From Pyrobaculum sp. 3827-6 (lineage in GTDB: Archaea > Thermoproteota > Thermoprotei > Thermoproteales > Thermoproteaceae): DNA of 64,000 nucleotides. This document shows positions 1 to 8,650 of this stretch, piece after piece. Location of the stretch: the NCBI RefSeq assembly GCF_025641885.1, contig NZ_JAOTQN010000001.1:248001-312000 (forward strand), in the 5' to 3' direction. Position 1 is the first letter of the stretch; the number at the start of each line of letters is the position of its first letter. The notes beneath the pieces are model-generated. The model was not told the origin of the DNA. It saw only the letters and a program-made list of their open reading frames with translations, and made no database searches. The position numbers and the translations under genes are program-made.

Positions 1-334
1 CGTAGGCGCTTCTACACAGAGATCTATAGAGTGAAGAGGCGAGGTGCGGGTGCGCCACCGAGACGTCGGGCCAGCCCCCTGGGGTGTGCACAGTAAACAG
101 AGGCCTTGGATTAGCCATCTCGTGGCGTGAAATAAATATGGCGTGTCTGCCGAGGGATGCCAAGACCTCCTCATTACTAAACTCGGTGGGATCGCCCCTG
201 TGAACCACGACGGGGACATCTCTAAACTTTCTAATTTCTAAACCACTCCGCGTCTCAACCAGAGGCATCTCCGGCGCAACTTCTAAAAACATGCGGGAGA
301 CCGGGTCGCCGAGCGAGACGACCAAGACGTACAC
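1..334 (-). CDS. dtdA: D-aminoacyl-tRNA deacylase DtdA, N-terminal part (runs off the window)
   Basis: Reading leftward from a GTG at 334, an uninterrupted frame reaches the window edge and gives about 111 residues. It begins VYVLVVSLGDPVSRMF and later carries FISRHEMANPRP and FTVHTPGGW, the archaeal/plant (GEK1-like) DtdA pattern rather than bacterial Dtd. The family is a metal-dependent cytosolic enzyme that hydrolyses D-amino acids mischarged onto tRNA. The C-terminal half lies outside the window. The start is 12 nt downstream of the alcohol dehydrogenase stop on the same strand, so it may be the third gene of that operon. The GTG start is the first in-frame candidate; family assignment is fairly sure, start position less so. 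Confidence 0.8.
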   Translation of the reverse strand, partial: MYVLVVSLGDPVSRMFLEVAPEMPLVETRSGLEIRKFRDVPVVVHRGDPTEFSNEEVLASLGRHAIFISRHEMANPRPLFTVHTPGGWPDVSVAHPHLASSLYRSLCRSAY

Positions 335-346
335 ATGGGGGAGATC

Positions 347-1315
347 TCAGGGTATTAAAACTGCTCTCCCCACCACCACCCCCCTCTCCATATCTTCATG
401 GACCCTAGCCGCGTCTTGCAGTCTGTACTCGGCGTAGAGCGGCTTTATAAGCCCCCGTTTTAACAAGTCAAGCGCCTCGTATATATCCCAAGGCCTGAAC
501 GCCATGCTACCCAAGACCTTTAACTGCCTTAGTATCACCAGGGCGGGGCTTAGCGACGCCCTCTCCCCAGTCACGTTGCCTATAACCACCACGCTCCCCG
601 CCCTCCTAGCCAGCTTTAGAGAACGCTCCAGGGTGGGGCTACCCACCGTGTCGATAACTACATCAAAATCCTTGTCCCCCTCCGCCGCCACCTCTAGACC
701 CAACTGCCTCAACACAGCCGCCTTCTCGGGCGACCTCGTGGAAATGTAGACCTCCCCTCCCCTCACCTTGGCTAGCTGTGCGATGTAGACGCCGGTGCCC
801 CCGGCGCCAACCACGAGCACCCTCCTCCCCTCCACGTCGACATGCCTAAGCGTGTAGACAGCCGTGGCGAGGGGACACGTGGCCACCACCGCAACCCTCG
901 GGTCAACGCCGTGGAACGGATGCGCGAACTTCGCTGGCAGTACCACATACTCGGCGTATGTGCCGTTGCGCGACTCGCCCAGCAACTCGGCGTTTCTACA
1001 CAGATTTTCAAACCCCCGTCTGCAGTAGTCACACGTCCCGTCGTAAATCGCCGAGAGGAAGACCCTGCTACCCACCACGTCTCTCTCAACGCCGGGGCCT
1101 ACCTCCACAACTTTGCCAACCCCCTCGTGTCCCGGTATCACCGGAGGCTTTACATGCGGGAAGGCGCCCTTCCTCACGACGAGATCCCTTCCACAGACGC
1201 CAGCCGCCTCTATTTTAACAAGAACGTCGCCCGGCCCCGGGGCCGGGTCTGGCAAATCCGTATAGCGCAACGCCTCCCGCGGCTCTCCAAATTTGACTAA
1301 CTGGACAGCCCTCAC
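347..1315 (-). CDS. Zinc-containing medium-chain alcohol dehydrogenase
   Basis: A 322-residue MDR-family oxidoreductase. Catalytic zinc ligands are C41 and the GHEGVG motif (H63, E64). A Rossmann nucleotide-binding stretch, VVGAGGTGVYIAQLA, lies near residues 167-181. The structural-zinc loop reads D92-x2-C95-x2-C98-x7-C106: the first cysteine is replaced by aspartate, which parallels the acidic ligand known in Sulfolobus ADH. Expected reaction: NAD(P)-dependent interconversion of alcohols and aldehydes or ketones; the substrate cannot be read from sequence. It starts with GTG overlapping the stop of the acyl-CoA ligase (GTGA), so the two are translated from one transcript, suggesting a shared catabolic role for aliphatic or organic acids. 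Confidence 0.85.
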   Translation of the reverse strand: MRAVQLVKFGEPREALRYTDLPDPAPGPGDVLVKIEAAGVCGRDLVVRKGAFPHVKPPVIPGHEGVGKVVEVGPGVERDVVGSRVFLSAIYDGTCDYCRRGFENLCRNAELLGESRNGTYAEYVVLPAKFAHPFHGVDPRVAVVATCPLATAVYTLRHVDVEGRRVLVVGAGGTGVYIAQLAKVRGGEVYISTRSPEKAAVLRQLGLEVAAEGDKDFDVVIDTVGSPTLERSLKLARRAGSVVVIGNVTGERASLSPALVILRQLKVLGSMAFRPWDIYEALDLLKRGLIKPLYAEYRLQDAARVHEDMERGVVVGRAVLIP

Positions 1316-2994
1316 CTCAACACCCCTTTATACTGTTCTTTTAGTACTTTTTTATCTATCTTGCCTGTGCCTGTGAGTGGGAGTTGTGTTGTGAAGATTA
1401 TCTTGTCTGGGAGCCACCATTTAGGTATCTTCCCCGCCTCTACAAATTTCTCTAGGTGTTTAATTATGTCTTGTTCGGTGGCGGAGGCCCCCGGCTTTAG
1501 AACTACCACAGCCACCGGACGCTCGCCCCACTTCTCATGAGGCACGCCCACGACAGCCACCTGCGCCACAGCTGGATGTGTCATTATCAAATCCTCAAGC
1601 TGAAGTGAAGAAATCCACTCCCCACCCGACTTAATTACGTCCTTCGCCCTATCTACAATTCTCACACGGCCGTCCGGTAGCCAGACAGCCACGTCGCCCG
1701 TGTGGAACCACCCACCACGCCAAGCCTCCCGCGTCTTCTCCACATCGCCGAGATACTCTGGAGTAACCCAAGGAGCCCTAACCACAATCTCACCCACAGA
1801 TCTCCCATCACGAGGAACAGGCCTCAAACCCTCGTCAACCACCAACAAATCAACAAGAGGAATAGGCAGACCCGTAGCTGTCAACAAGTCGTAGTACCTA
1901 TCCACCTCTTTTGGAATTTCCTCGGTGGGTCTGAAGAAGCCCAGCGTAAGTATAGGCGCTGTTTCAGTCATGCCGTAGCCAACCCTCGGTATGAAGCCGG
2001 CCTCGGCGGCTTTCCTGGCAAGCTCCTTGGGCAACGCGGCGCCCCCCACCACGAAAACGGGCCTCACCGCCCTGATCTTTTCGGCGTACTTCGGGAACTC
2101 CGGCGCGGTGAGCAACATGTAGAGCATCGTGGGGACCCCCGCCATTGTCTTCACCCCCTCCTCTGCGATGAGTTTAACTGTGTGGTTTGGATCAAAGCGG
2201 CCTGGATAAATCTGGCGCCAGCCCAACAGAGCAAAAGTCCAGGGAGTGCCCCATCCATGTACGTGGAACATTGGAACAAGTTGCATAAAGGCGCACTGCT
2301 CCTCTGCGCACTCCGGCCTTGCAAAGCCTCTAAAGCCGGCGAAGGCCACCGCGCTTACCAAGGTGTGTAGAGTCAGCGCTCTGTGTGTGAAGTACGCCCC
2401 CTTCGGCTTCCTGGTGGTTCCACTTGTGTACCCAATAGTAGCGACCGTGTCTTCGCCTATCTCAGGGAGAGGTTTGGGCTCCCCCTGCTTAATCACGTCT
2501 TCGATTTCTAGATCTCGCGTAGCCGTGCCCAAGCCGTCTGATATCTGTATATACAGCCGTACAGACTTCAGGTGCGGCTTTAGCTTCTCCACGAGAGGCG
2601 CGAAGTCTCTGTGGTAAATCAACGCCTTGTCCTGCGCGTGGTTTATAATATACACCAAGTCCTCGGGGGCGAGCCTCACGTTGAGCGGGTGGAGCACAGC
2701 CCCCATGCCGGGCACGGCCCAGTAGAGGTCAAAATGCCAAATAGTGTTCCAGTCCAGCGTGGCGACTCTATCGCCAGGAGCTATGCCTAAACGCCTCAGC
2801 CCATCGGCGAGGCGGAGGCTTCTCTCATATTCACGTCCATAGGTAGACCTGATGTTGTTCCCATGGGGAGGTAGATAAGCCACTTCAACATCCCCATATA
2901 TCTCCTTTATATATTTCCATAGATTACTTAACGTAAGTTGGTACTTCTCCATGTGATAAAGATTGAGTTGTCTTTTAATTATTTCTTTAGACAC
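1312..2994 (-). CDS. AMP-forming acyl-CoA synthetase (fatty-acid-CoA ligase family)
   Basis: A 560-residue ANL-superfamily enzyme. The AMP-binding loop YTSGTTRKPKG is at about 189-199, followed by FHVHGWG, GYGMTE (adenine contact), the hinge TGDVAVWLPDGRVRIVDRAKD and a C-terminal catalytic-lysine stretch LTGTGKIDKK. It should activate a carboxylic acid to acyl-AMP and then acyl-CoA in the cytosol; chain length is not predictable, although the family resemblance is to medium/long-chain ligases. The GTG at 2994 lies about 21 nt from a TATA-like TTTTATTAAC at 3011-3020, favouring this leaderless start over an internal ATG at 2952. It overlaps the dehydrogenase by 4 nt. Confidence 0.88.
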   Translation of the reverse strand: MSKEIIKRQLNLYHMEKYQLTLSNLWKYIKEIYGDVEVAYLPPHGNNIRSTYGREYERSLRLADGLRRLGIAPGDRVATLDWNTIWHFDLYWAVPGMGAVLHPLNVRLAPEDLVYIINHAQDKALIYHRDFAPLVEKLKPHLKSVRLYIQISDGLGTATRDLEIEDVIKQGEPKPLPEIGEDTVATIGYTSGTTRKPKGAYFTHRALTLHTLVSAVAFAGFRGFARPECAEEQCAFMQLVPMFHVHGWGTPWTFALLGWRQIYPGRFDPNHTVKLIAEEGVKTMAGVPTMLYMLLTAPEFPKYAEKIRAVRPVFVVGGAALPKELARKAAEAGFIPRVGYGMTETAPILTLGFFRPTEEIPKEVDRYYDLLTATGLPIPLVDLLVVDEGLRPVPRDGRSVGEIVVRAPWVTPEYLGDVEKTREAWRGGWFHTGDVAVWLPDGRVRIVDRAKDVIKSGGEWISSLQLEDLIMTHPAVAQVAVVGVPHEKWGERPVAVVVLKPGASATEQDIIKHLEKFVEAGKIPKWWLPDKIIFTTQLPLTGTGKIDKKVLKEQYKGVLR

Positions 2995-3010
2995 TAGGCT
3001 AAGACATCAC

Positions 3011-3020
3011 TTTTATTAAC
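3011..3020. promoter_or_regulatory. Probable shared TATA element between divergent genes
   Basis: TTTTATTAAC sits about 21 nt from the acyl-CoA ligase GTG (2994) and 24 nt from the M20 peptidase ATG (3039). No other TATA-like sequence is in this 44-nt divergent gap, so both leaderless transcripts probably use it. It is less symmetrical than the other shared boxes in this window. Confidence 0.45.
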
Positions 3021-3038
3021 AACTCGGTCTGCAACAAC

Positions 3039-4238
3039 ATGGAGTCAAGAGCTGTATCTATCCTAAGTAAGCTCATATCAATACCCACAGTCAACCCACC
3101 CGGCGAGAAATACGCAGAGCTGGTTGAGTACGCCGAGAAGTTTTTCAAATCCCTCGGACTAGAAACAGAAATCGTAGAGGTTCCTAAGGCGGAGGTGTCA
3201 AAACGCTGTGCGGAATGCGCCGACTACCCGAGGCTGATTCTACTGGCGAGAAGCGGAGAGCCAAAAATACACTTCAACGGCCACTACGACGTAGTGCCGC
3301 CGGGCCCACTGGAGAGCTGGAGAGTAACAAAACCCTTCGAGCCTCTCTACCGAGACGGGAGGCTCTACGGAAGAGGCGCGGTAGATATGAAAGGCGGGCT
3401 GACCTCAATTATGCTGGCCGTGGAGAAGGCCGTGTCGGCTGGGCTGAAAAACTTTGAGATATCATTTGTACCTGACGAGGAGATCGGCGGCGAAACCGGC
3501 GCCGGCTACTTGGCGAAGTCGGGCAAAATCACGGCGCCGTGGGTCGTAATCGCCGAGGGCTCCGGCGAGGACAACATATGGATCGGGCACAGGGGATTGG
3601 TGTGGTTTATGGTGGAGGTATATGGAAAACAGGCACACGGCTCCACTCCATGGCAGGGGCTAAACGCCTTCGAGGGGGCGGCGTACATCGCCTACAGACT
3701 ACAGGAATACGCCAAGTCTATAGCCGCCAGGTCTAGTAAATATGAATACGACGACCCGAGGGGCGCCACCCCCACCGTGACCATAGGAGGAGAGGTCCAC
3801 GGCTCCGTCAAAACCAACGTGGTGCCCGGATACTTCGCCTTCTCCGTAGACCGCAGAGTGATACCAGAGGAGGACTTAGAGGCGGTAAAGAAAGAATTTA
3901 TAGAGTTTGTCCAGCGCGTGGCCAAGGAGCTCCCGCACAGGGTTGAGGTTAAGGTGACCAACGTCTCCGAGGCCGCGTTGGTGGAGCCCAGCCACCCGCT
4001 CATCGAGGCCCTCTCGGCGTCTGTAGAGGAGGTAATCGGGAGGAGGCCCAGGAGGACAGTCTGCATCGGCGGGCTAGACGCGAGGTTTTTCATAAAGCAG
4101 GGGATCCCCACCGCGACCTACGGGCCGGGTCCCATAGGCCTCGCCCACGCCCCAGACGAATACGTGGAGGTGCGCCAGGTGCTAAACGTGGCCGAGGCGT
4201 ACTACAGGCTAATAAAGCGGCTGAACGCCAAGACCTAG
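3039..4238 (+). CDS. M20-family metallopeptidase/deacylase (ArgE/DapE type)
   Basis: A 399-residue dizinc hydrolase. The metal-ligand motifs are in order: GHYDVV (H82, D84), GRGAVDMKGG (bridging Asp), DEEIGG (catalytic and ligand Glu), and HGSTPWQG in the lid domain. Members remove acyl groups from amino acids (succinyl-diaminopimelate, acetylornithine, LysW-lysine) or act as carboxypeptidases; the substrate is not resolved here. An extra CAEC pair near residues 57-60 is unusual and could be a disulfide or metal site. Its stop shares a CTAG with the stop of the convergent nitroreductase gene. Confidence 0.85.
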   Translation: MESRAVSILSKLISIPTVNPPGEKYAELVEYAEKFFKSLGLETEIVEVPKAEVSKRCAECADYPRLILLARSGEPKIHFNGHYDVVPPGPLESWRVTKPFEPLYRDGRLYGRGAVDMKGGLTSIMLAVEKAVSAGLKNFEISFVPDEEIGGETGAGYLAKSGKITAPWVVIAEGSGEDNIWIGHRGLVWFMVEVYGKQAHGSTPWQGLNAFEGAAYIAYRLQEYAKSIAARSSKYEYDDPRGATPTVTIGGEVHGSVKTNVVPGYFAFSVDRRVIPEEDLEAVKKEFIEFVQRVAKELPHRVEVKVTNVSEAALVEPSHPLIEALSASVEEVIGRRPRRTVCIGGLDARFFIKQGIPTATYGPGPIGLAHAPDEYVEVRQVLNVAEAYYRLIKRLNAKT

Positions 4239-5062
4239 CGCCGCCTCCGCCGCTCGAAGTATCTGACAAGCTCATCCTCTGCCAAGCGGTATCTCGTCAG
4301 CGGCCTCCCAATCGGCATTATGTACAGCGGCGTCTCTTCAGCCGGCAGGTCGAGTATCCTAGCCACCTCCTCGTCGTAGAAGGCGCCCACCGCGACGGTT
4401 CCAAGGCCCAAGGCAGTGGCTTGGAGGTAGACGTTCTGGCCGGCGTGGCCCAGGTCCATGGGGACGTACCTAACGCGCCCCCTCTCGCCGTAGACCCTCA
4501 CCGTGCGGCTGTAGACGGCGGTGAAGACCAGCGAAACCGGCGCCGTTAAGATCCAGATCTGGTCAAGCGCCGCGTGGTAAAGCTCCCTTCTATAGTCACC
4601 CTCCTTCCTCAGCGAAATGGCGTGGGCGTGGGGATCGTAGTGATACACGCCGGGGGTTAGGAAGCCGCCCTGCGCCTCGACGCCGCGTTCTCCCACGACG
4701 GCGTATAGCTCCAGGGGGTACTGCGCCCCGGCGCTAGGCGCCGTCCTCAGCCCGTAGGTTACTTCAGAGATGCCGTACGCCGCCCAGAGGATCTGCCCCA
4801 GCTCCTCTAGCGTCAGCGGCTCCTCCCTAAACTCTCTAACCGACCTCCTATTTGCCAGAGCCTCTTCAACAGAGATCGAGCCGCGTAGCTTTGGGTAAGG
4901 CAGGGCAAATATCTTTTCGCCTCTTGCTGTGCCTTTCTTCACATCCGTATGAGATACATGAAAATAAATGGCTAGTGAAGATATCGAGGCGGCTAGGACG
5001 CCGGATAGAAACCTGCCAAGCGGCGTAGCTATGAGGAATTTTAAGAAGCCGCGTCTGAACAC
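4235..5062 (-). CDS. SagB/ThcOx-type nitroreductase-fold flavoprotein with Tat-like signal
   Basis: A 275-residue protein. The N-terminus RRGFLKFLIATP is a twin-arginine (RRxFLK) motif followed by a hydrophobic stretch to about residue 34, so it is probably exported folded with its FMN. The mature part has SISVEEALANRRSVREF (FMN phosphate site) and TAPSAGAQYPLELY, the hallmark of SagB-type dehydrogenases, and GHAGQNVYLQATALGLGTVAVG near the C-terminus. The family uses FMN to oxidise azolines or reduce small substrates; the role of an exported form is unknown. The start is a GTG only 4 nt from the start of the divergent membrane protein gene, with its likely TATA at about 5083-5091, inside that neighbour. 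Confidence 0.8.
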   Translation of the reverse strand: MFRRGFLKFLIATPLGRFLSGVLAASISSLAIYFHVSHTDVKKGTARGEKIFALPYPKLRGSISVEEALANRRSVREFREEPLTLEELGQILWAAYGISEVTYGLRTAPSAGAQYPLELYAVVGERGVEAQGGFLTPGVYHYDPHAHAISLRKEGDYRRELYHAALDQIWILTAPVSLVFTAVYSRTVRVYGERGRVRYVPMDLGHAGQNVYLQATALGLGTVAVGAFYDEEVARILDLPAEETPLYIMPIGRPLTRYRLAEDELVRYFERRRRR

Positions 5063-5066
5063 TTCT

Positions 5067-5393
5067 ATGGCTGGGAGAATAGCTATAAGCTTTTACGTCT
5101 TGGACGTAACCGCGGTTTTACTAATGGTGTTTGGCCTCCTCTCAGCCCTCTCCGGCCTCTGCCTCGTAAAGCCCGAGCTCGTTGATAGAGCCACCCTCGG
5201 CCTCCTAAGCGGGTACGCTGTGTGTTCAAGACTTCACCTAGACTGGCCAATACTCGCAACAATACTCACCGCCGTTGTCCACGGCGTCGCGGGGCTCGAC
5301 GTCTGGTTTTTGAGAACGGGGAGGGACTTCTGGTGGCTCTGGTTTCTCGGGCTAGCAGTGGCGGCGTGGCTTATATACATCTACTTAGGGTGA
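5067..5393 (+). CDS. Small membrane protein, three predicted transmembrane segments
   Basis: A 108-residue protein. The ATG at 5067 was chosen because a TATA-like AATTTTAAG (about 5036-5044) is 25 nt upstream and because the frame upstream of it lies on the opposite strand of the nitroreductase gene. Hydrophobic segments are around residues 12-30, 50-75 and 85-105, with a short FRTGRD loop before the last. I do not recognise the family. It is 3 nt upstream of the methyltransferase ATG, so both are likely in one transcript. Divergent to the Tat-type nitroreductase with only 4 nt between start codons. Confidence 0.6.
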   Translation: MAGRIAISFYVLDVTAVLLMVFGLLSALSGLCLVKPELVDRATLGLLSGYAVCSRLHLDWPILATILTAVVHGVAGLDVWFLRTGRDFWWLWFLGLAVAAWLIYIYLG

Positions 5394-5396
5394 GGC

Positions 5397-6080
5397 ATGG
5401 GGCTCCGCGGTGAGTGGCGCGTTGTGCAGGAGGCCTACAGAAAAATCGCCGAGGTGTACGAAAGGGCTAATAAAGTAGCCACCCTTGGCAACGTAGACAG
5501 GTGGCGGAGGGAGGCGATCACCCTCTTCCTAAGCCTAAATGGCAAGACGCCGCTTAAAGTCCTAGACGCCGGCGCGGGCCCTGGAAACATGGCGGCCCAC
5601 CTAAAGACTGAGAAGTACGTCGTTGCTCTAGACGCGACGCCGGAGATGCTCCGCCCCAACACCGTTGCAGACGACAGGGTCGTGGGGATGTTTGAATACA
5701 TGCCGTTTAGAAGCGGTTGCTTCGACCTATTGCTGGCGGGCTACTCCCTACACGCCGCCACAGACATCGAGAAGGCCGTCGCGGAGTTTAGCAGAGTGGC
5801 GGAGTTCCAAGTGGTGGTGTCGATAGGAAACCCCAACAACAGGTTTGTGAGACGCCTCCTACGGCTCTACGCCAAGCATCTATTGCCTAGGTTGGTGTGT
5901 CTAGTGGCGCCGCCTGAGGTGTGTAGGGAGTATGGGAAGATATATACAATCATAACCTCAATCCCACCAAATTCAAAACTTAGAGAAATTGTAGAGAAAT
6001 ACTCCTCAATAATTATCTTTAGAGAGAAGGGGCTTGGCTCGGTGTACATATACATATCGAGGTCAACTAAGATCGCCTAG
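5397..6080 (+). CDS. Class I SAM-dependent methyltransferase
   Basis: A 227-residue Rossmann-fold methyltransferase. Motif I is VLDAGAGPGNMAAHL (about residues 50-64), followed by the acidic ribose contact VVALDAT and the FRSGCFDLLLAGYSLHAATD strand that resembles UbiE/COQ5-type enzymes. The substrate (quinone, small molecule or protein) cannot be told. It lies 3 nt behind the small membrane protein gene and overlaps the 3' end of the convergent methyltransferase-like gene by 14 nt. Confidence 0.75.
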   Translation: MGLRGEWRVVQEAYRKIAEVYERANKVATLGNVDRWRREAITLFLSLNGKTPLKVLDAGAGPGNMAAHLKTEKYVVALDATPEMLRPNTVADDRVVGMFEYMPFRSGCFDLLLAGYSLHAATDIEKAVAEFSRVAEFQVVVSIGNPNNRFVRRLLRLYAKHLLPRLVCLVAPPEVCREYGKIYTIITSIPPNSKLREIVEKYSSIIIFREKGLGSVYIYISRSTKIA

Positions 6081-7032
6081 GCTCCCAGACGGCGATGTAG
6101 TACGGCAGATATCTGAGGTATCTTTTCACTAGCTTATACCCAGCCGCCCTCAGAATCTGCTCGACGCCTTTCCAACTAAGTACGTGTTTAGCACCCATGG
6201 CGGTGACCATTGCCACTAAACCCGGCGTCGACTCCACTACCTGCTGGCCAATTAGAAGCTTCCCGCCAGGCCCCAGTAGCGTAGATATGCAACTTAGCTC
6301 CTTCACGGGGTCTATCAGCCAATACAGAGTATGAAGTAGAAGAGCCGACTCGACGCCGTTGGGGGCGTGACGCCTCGCTATTTTTACAGCGTCGCAGGCG
6401 GTGGTGGCGTGGTAGATACAGACAACTCCGCTACACTCCCCCGGTTTGATACGTAGCGAGCCGGCGGCCATCTCTATGTTATCCCGCCGGTAGTCAAAAC
6501 CCAGATAGAGCCTAGGCGTGTGGATCTCCAACACAGCCATCGCCGTCTGCCCCTCCTTAACCACAGGCTCAAAAATTGTGTGGTAGTTCTCGACGCCGAC
6601 TAGTTTAAGAAATGTATGTCTCAAGATCTTGTACCATCCCTGGCTCAGCATCGTCGAGTAGAGGATGCCAATCGAGTTTTCATCTACTTTATTTGTCGCC
6701 ACGTTCACCGCCCCGAGCCTATCAAAGGGTTCGTGGAGCTCCACGAACTCTATAGCGTAGCTGTTTGTGGGGTAGTCAGGCCTCGGCGGCCTCTTCTTGA
6801 TATGCCCGTCCTCTCTTATGTAACCCCTCAGTCTCAGCGATATAAAGAGAGCTCTTGCAAAAACACTCCCCCTAATCGACGACAGCCCAACCTCGTTGAA
6901 AACCTCCTCCCACCACTTCACAGCAAACCACTCACTCCACCCCAGCGCCTTCCTAACCTGCGCAACGCCGCCCCCAGCCTCAATGAATGGCTTGTAATAC
7001 CGGAGAACGTTAACCTCCTCAACGAACTTCAT
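6067..7032 (-). CDS. Methyltransferase-like protein with N-terminal helical domain
   Basis: About 321 residues. The start is ATG 7032, which overlaps the upstream zinc-ribbon stop as ATGA; a GTG two codons earlier is possible. The first 90 residues are helical and resemble the dimerisation/winged-helix domain of plant-type O-methyltransferases. The C-terminal half has LLLHTLYWLIDPVKELSCISTLLGPGGKLLIGQ, a pattern of strands after motif I in class I methyltransferases. A clear glycine-rich motif I (GxGxG) is missing, so it may be degenerate or use another ligand. Confidence 0.5.
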   Translation of the reverse strand: MKFVEEVNVLRYYKPFIEAGGGVAQVRKALGWSEWFAVKWWEEVFNEVGLSSIRGSVFARALFISLRLRGYIREDGHIKKRPPRPDYPTNSYAIEFVELHEPFDRLGAVNVATNKVDENSIGILYSTMLSQGWYKILRHTFLKLVGVENYHTIFEPVVKEGQTAMAVLEIHTPRLYLGFDYRRDNIEMAAGSLRIKPGECSGVVCIYHATTACDAVKIARRHAPNGVESALLLHTLYWLIDPVKELSCISTLLGPGGKLLIGQQVVESTPGLVAMVTAMGAKHVLSWKGVEQILRAAGYKLVKRYLRYLPYYIAVWEPRRS

Positions 7033-7331
7033 GTACACACAACCACGCCGGCGTCTCTCAGGCGTCTCATCAACGCCTGCATATCTGGGGGAACTCTGCC
7101 GCTTTGAATTACTTCAAGCACTGCCTGCTGAGTCGATTGTGGAAGGAGGGAAAACCTCTCCCAGTCGCGGATCTCGCAGTCCAGCACAAAGTCGCTATTA
7201 CTAATCGATATTGTGAAAACGTGGCCATTTGGACATGCCACCTCAGCCTCGTCTCCCACCACGGACTTAATCGAGGCATTGAACTCAACACCACAAAATG
7301 GGCACCTTGCCTTTTGATATAGGCTGTGCAT
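7029..7331 (-). CDS. Small zinc-ribbon protein
   Basis: About 100 residues starting at ATG 7331, 24 nt from a TATA-like GTTATAACA at 7352-7360. Residues 9-35 hold CPFC and CPNGH separated by about 20 residues, a treble-clef/zinc-ribbon arrangement, followed by a helical C-terminus. The function is unknown; such proteins commonly bind nucleic acid or act as adaptors. Its stop overlaps the methyltransferase-like start (ATGA), so the two are co-translated. Confidence 0.6.
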   Translation of the reverse strand: MHSLYQKARCPFCGVEFNASIKSVVGDEAEVACPNGHVFTISISNSDFVLDCEIRDWERFSLLPQSTQQAVLEVIQSGRVPPDMQALMRRLRDAGVVVCT

Positions 7332-7385
7332 CAAGAAGCTCTCAAGGGCGTGTTATAACTTGTCCGTTATGGGACCCTCTAAATA

Positions 7386-8021
7386 CTAAAAGGCAAGTTT
7401 ATATGTATAATAAATATAGTCAGGTCTGTAGGCCATGAAGTCAATTGTGTCTAGGTGCCCCTCCCCAGTGGCCACGGAGACGTACCTCCCCCCGAGCCTC
7501 CTCGCCTCGCAGATGGCGCTCTCCACCGCGTCGTCCAGTTGCTCTATGTTTTTCAGCCACATGTAGTCGATGTTGAAACTCCACCTATTTAGATACACTA
7601 TATACCCCGCGTCGGAGAGGCTTGACGCAATCACCACGTGGTCCGGGCCAGGCTCCGGGTGCCCCCCGGCCGGCTTTTCGAGATATATCCCGGTGGCGCA
7701 CGGCCTCGACGTGGAGTATATATACAACGCACCCCTCGCCTCGTACAAGCCCCTATTCACAACCTCCGGCGTGATTAATATCTTGACACCCCGAAGCGAG
7801 GCCAAGAAATCGAGCCTCCGCATCTTCTTCAATATAGCTATGTACGCCTCCTCGAGCCTCGGCCTCTCCGAGGCCCAGCGCGCCTTCAGCACACACCCCT
7901 CCGCTATTTTATACAGAGGCAGGAGCTCCACCACAGGCTTCGCCCAGAACAGCCTAAGCCTTCCCAGGTGGCGGTACCACAGCGTAAACTCGTCGGGGGT
8001 TAGCGGGTCTAGGCAGACCAT
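7386..8021 (-). CDS. Conserved hypothetical protein, 211 residues
   Basis: No family recognised. The protein is rich in Tyr, Leu and Arg, has no clear signal peptide or membrane segment, and contains a central VKILITPEVVNRGLYEARG strand/helix and a YVSVATGEGHLDTIDF segment. Start ATG at 8019-8021 shares its A with the stop TAA of the upstream gene (TAATG), which makes translational coupling likely and supports both being real. Confidence 0.55.
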   Translation of the reverse strand: MVCLDPLTPDEFTLWYRHLGRLRLFWAKPVVELLPLYKIAEGCVLKARWASERPRLEEAYIAILKKMRRLDFLASLRGVKILITPEVVNRGLYEARGALYIYSTSRPCATGIYLEKPAGGHPEPGPDHVVIASSLSDAGYIVYLNRWSFNIDYMWLKNIEQLDDAVESAICEARRLGGRYVSVATGEGHLDTIDFMAYRPDYIYYTYKLAF

Positions 8022-8383
8022 TAGGAAAACAGAGAATTCCGCCGAGTCACCAGCTTCTCCAAGTCTGCCACCACCGGGAGTATAGAGGCGTAGTCCTTAC
8101 TAGCCAGCAGAGACAAGACAGTGTTCATCTTATCGAAAATCACTGCGTCAATTTGCTCAATCTCCCTCTTAGACGTCACCCGCCCCTCTATAGACTTCAC
8201 CCTCACAGCTATCATATTCACAGCCTTCAGAATCCTACCCAACTCCTCCACGTTATCCGAGTTAAGCATCCTCTTCCTAATCTCCGTCTCAATCTCCTTC
8301 AGCCCCCTATAGATCAGTTGCCTAATCTTCGGCTCATCTTCTACACTTCTATACCCTGGAAACACAAAGAAACGAGGTGCCAC
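8021..8383 (-). CDS. Conserved hypothetical helical protein, 120 residues
   Basis: An almost entirely helical, charged protein (LKEIETEIRKRMLNSDNVEEL, IEQIDAVIFDKMNTVLSLL) that could form a coiled-coil or helical bundle. No known motif. The promoter is clear: TTTAAATATC at 8402-8411 is about 24 nt from the start codon, giving a leaderless transcript. It is co-translated with the 211-residue gene through a TAATG junction. Confidence 0.55.
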   Translation of the reverse strand: MAPRFFVFPGYRSVEDEPKIRQLIYRGLKEIETEIRKRMLNSDNVEELGRILKAVNMIAVRVKSIEGRVTSKREIEQIDAVIFDKMNTVLSLLASKDYASILPVVADLEKLVTRRNSLFS

Positions 8384-8460
8384 AGATAGGCGTTACGTTC
8401 CATTTAAATATCTTTAGATCTCTTGCCACCCACGTACAAAACACATTAATCCAACACCCC

Positions 8461-8650
8461 ATCACCAGAGGCGACATCGGCGCCCAGCGCCCACCAGCCC
8501 ACCCCCCGCCCGGGGCGTAGATACAGGACACGCGGCGGCGAGACAAAAACCCAGCGACCCCCCTGCCGCATCCCCAAAAGGCGGGACAGCCCGATGCAAA
8601 AAGCAGACACACAGCCGCGGCACAGGTGGACACATCAGCGCCGACACTAA
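8461..8650. ncRNA. Candidate structured non-coding RNA in a 427-bp gene-free gap
   Basis: The divergent gap 8384-8810 has a G+C-rich core (about 8461-8650) between A+T-rich flanks, a common sign of a structured RNA in a hyperthermophile. Three nested inverted pairs can be found by eye: TCGGCGC 8477-8483 with GCGCCGA 8638-8644; CGCGGC 8531-8536 with GCCGCG 8614-8619; GCATC 8568-8572 with GATGC 8593-8597. Reading frames here look like no protein. I looked for RNase P RNA (GGAAAGUC, ACAGAA) and SRP RNA motifs and did not find them. Strand is undecided. The rest of the gap holds only the two flanking promoters. Confidence 0.25.

Noticed and set aside
7029-7080. TTGATGA and CTGA on the minus strand, considered as a C/D sRNA
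   Set aside because: The interval between them is only 5 nt, no C' or second D box exists, and the sequence is coding.
8461-8650. RNase P RNA or SRP RNA in the long gap
   Set aside because: I found no GAGGAAAGUC/ACAGAA pair for RNase P and no GGAAG-type SRP helix 8 loop. Kept only as an unnamed structured RNA candidate.
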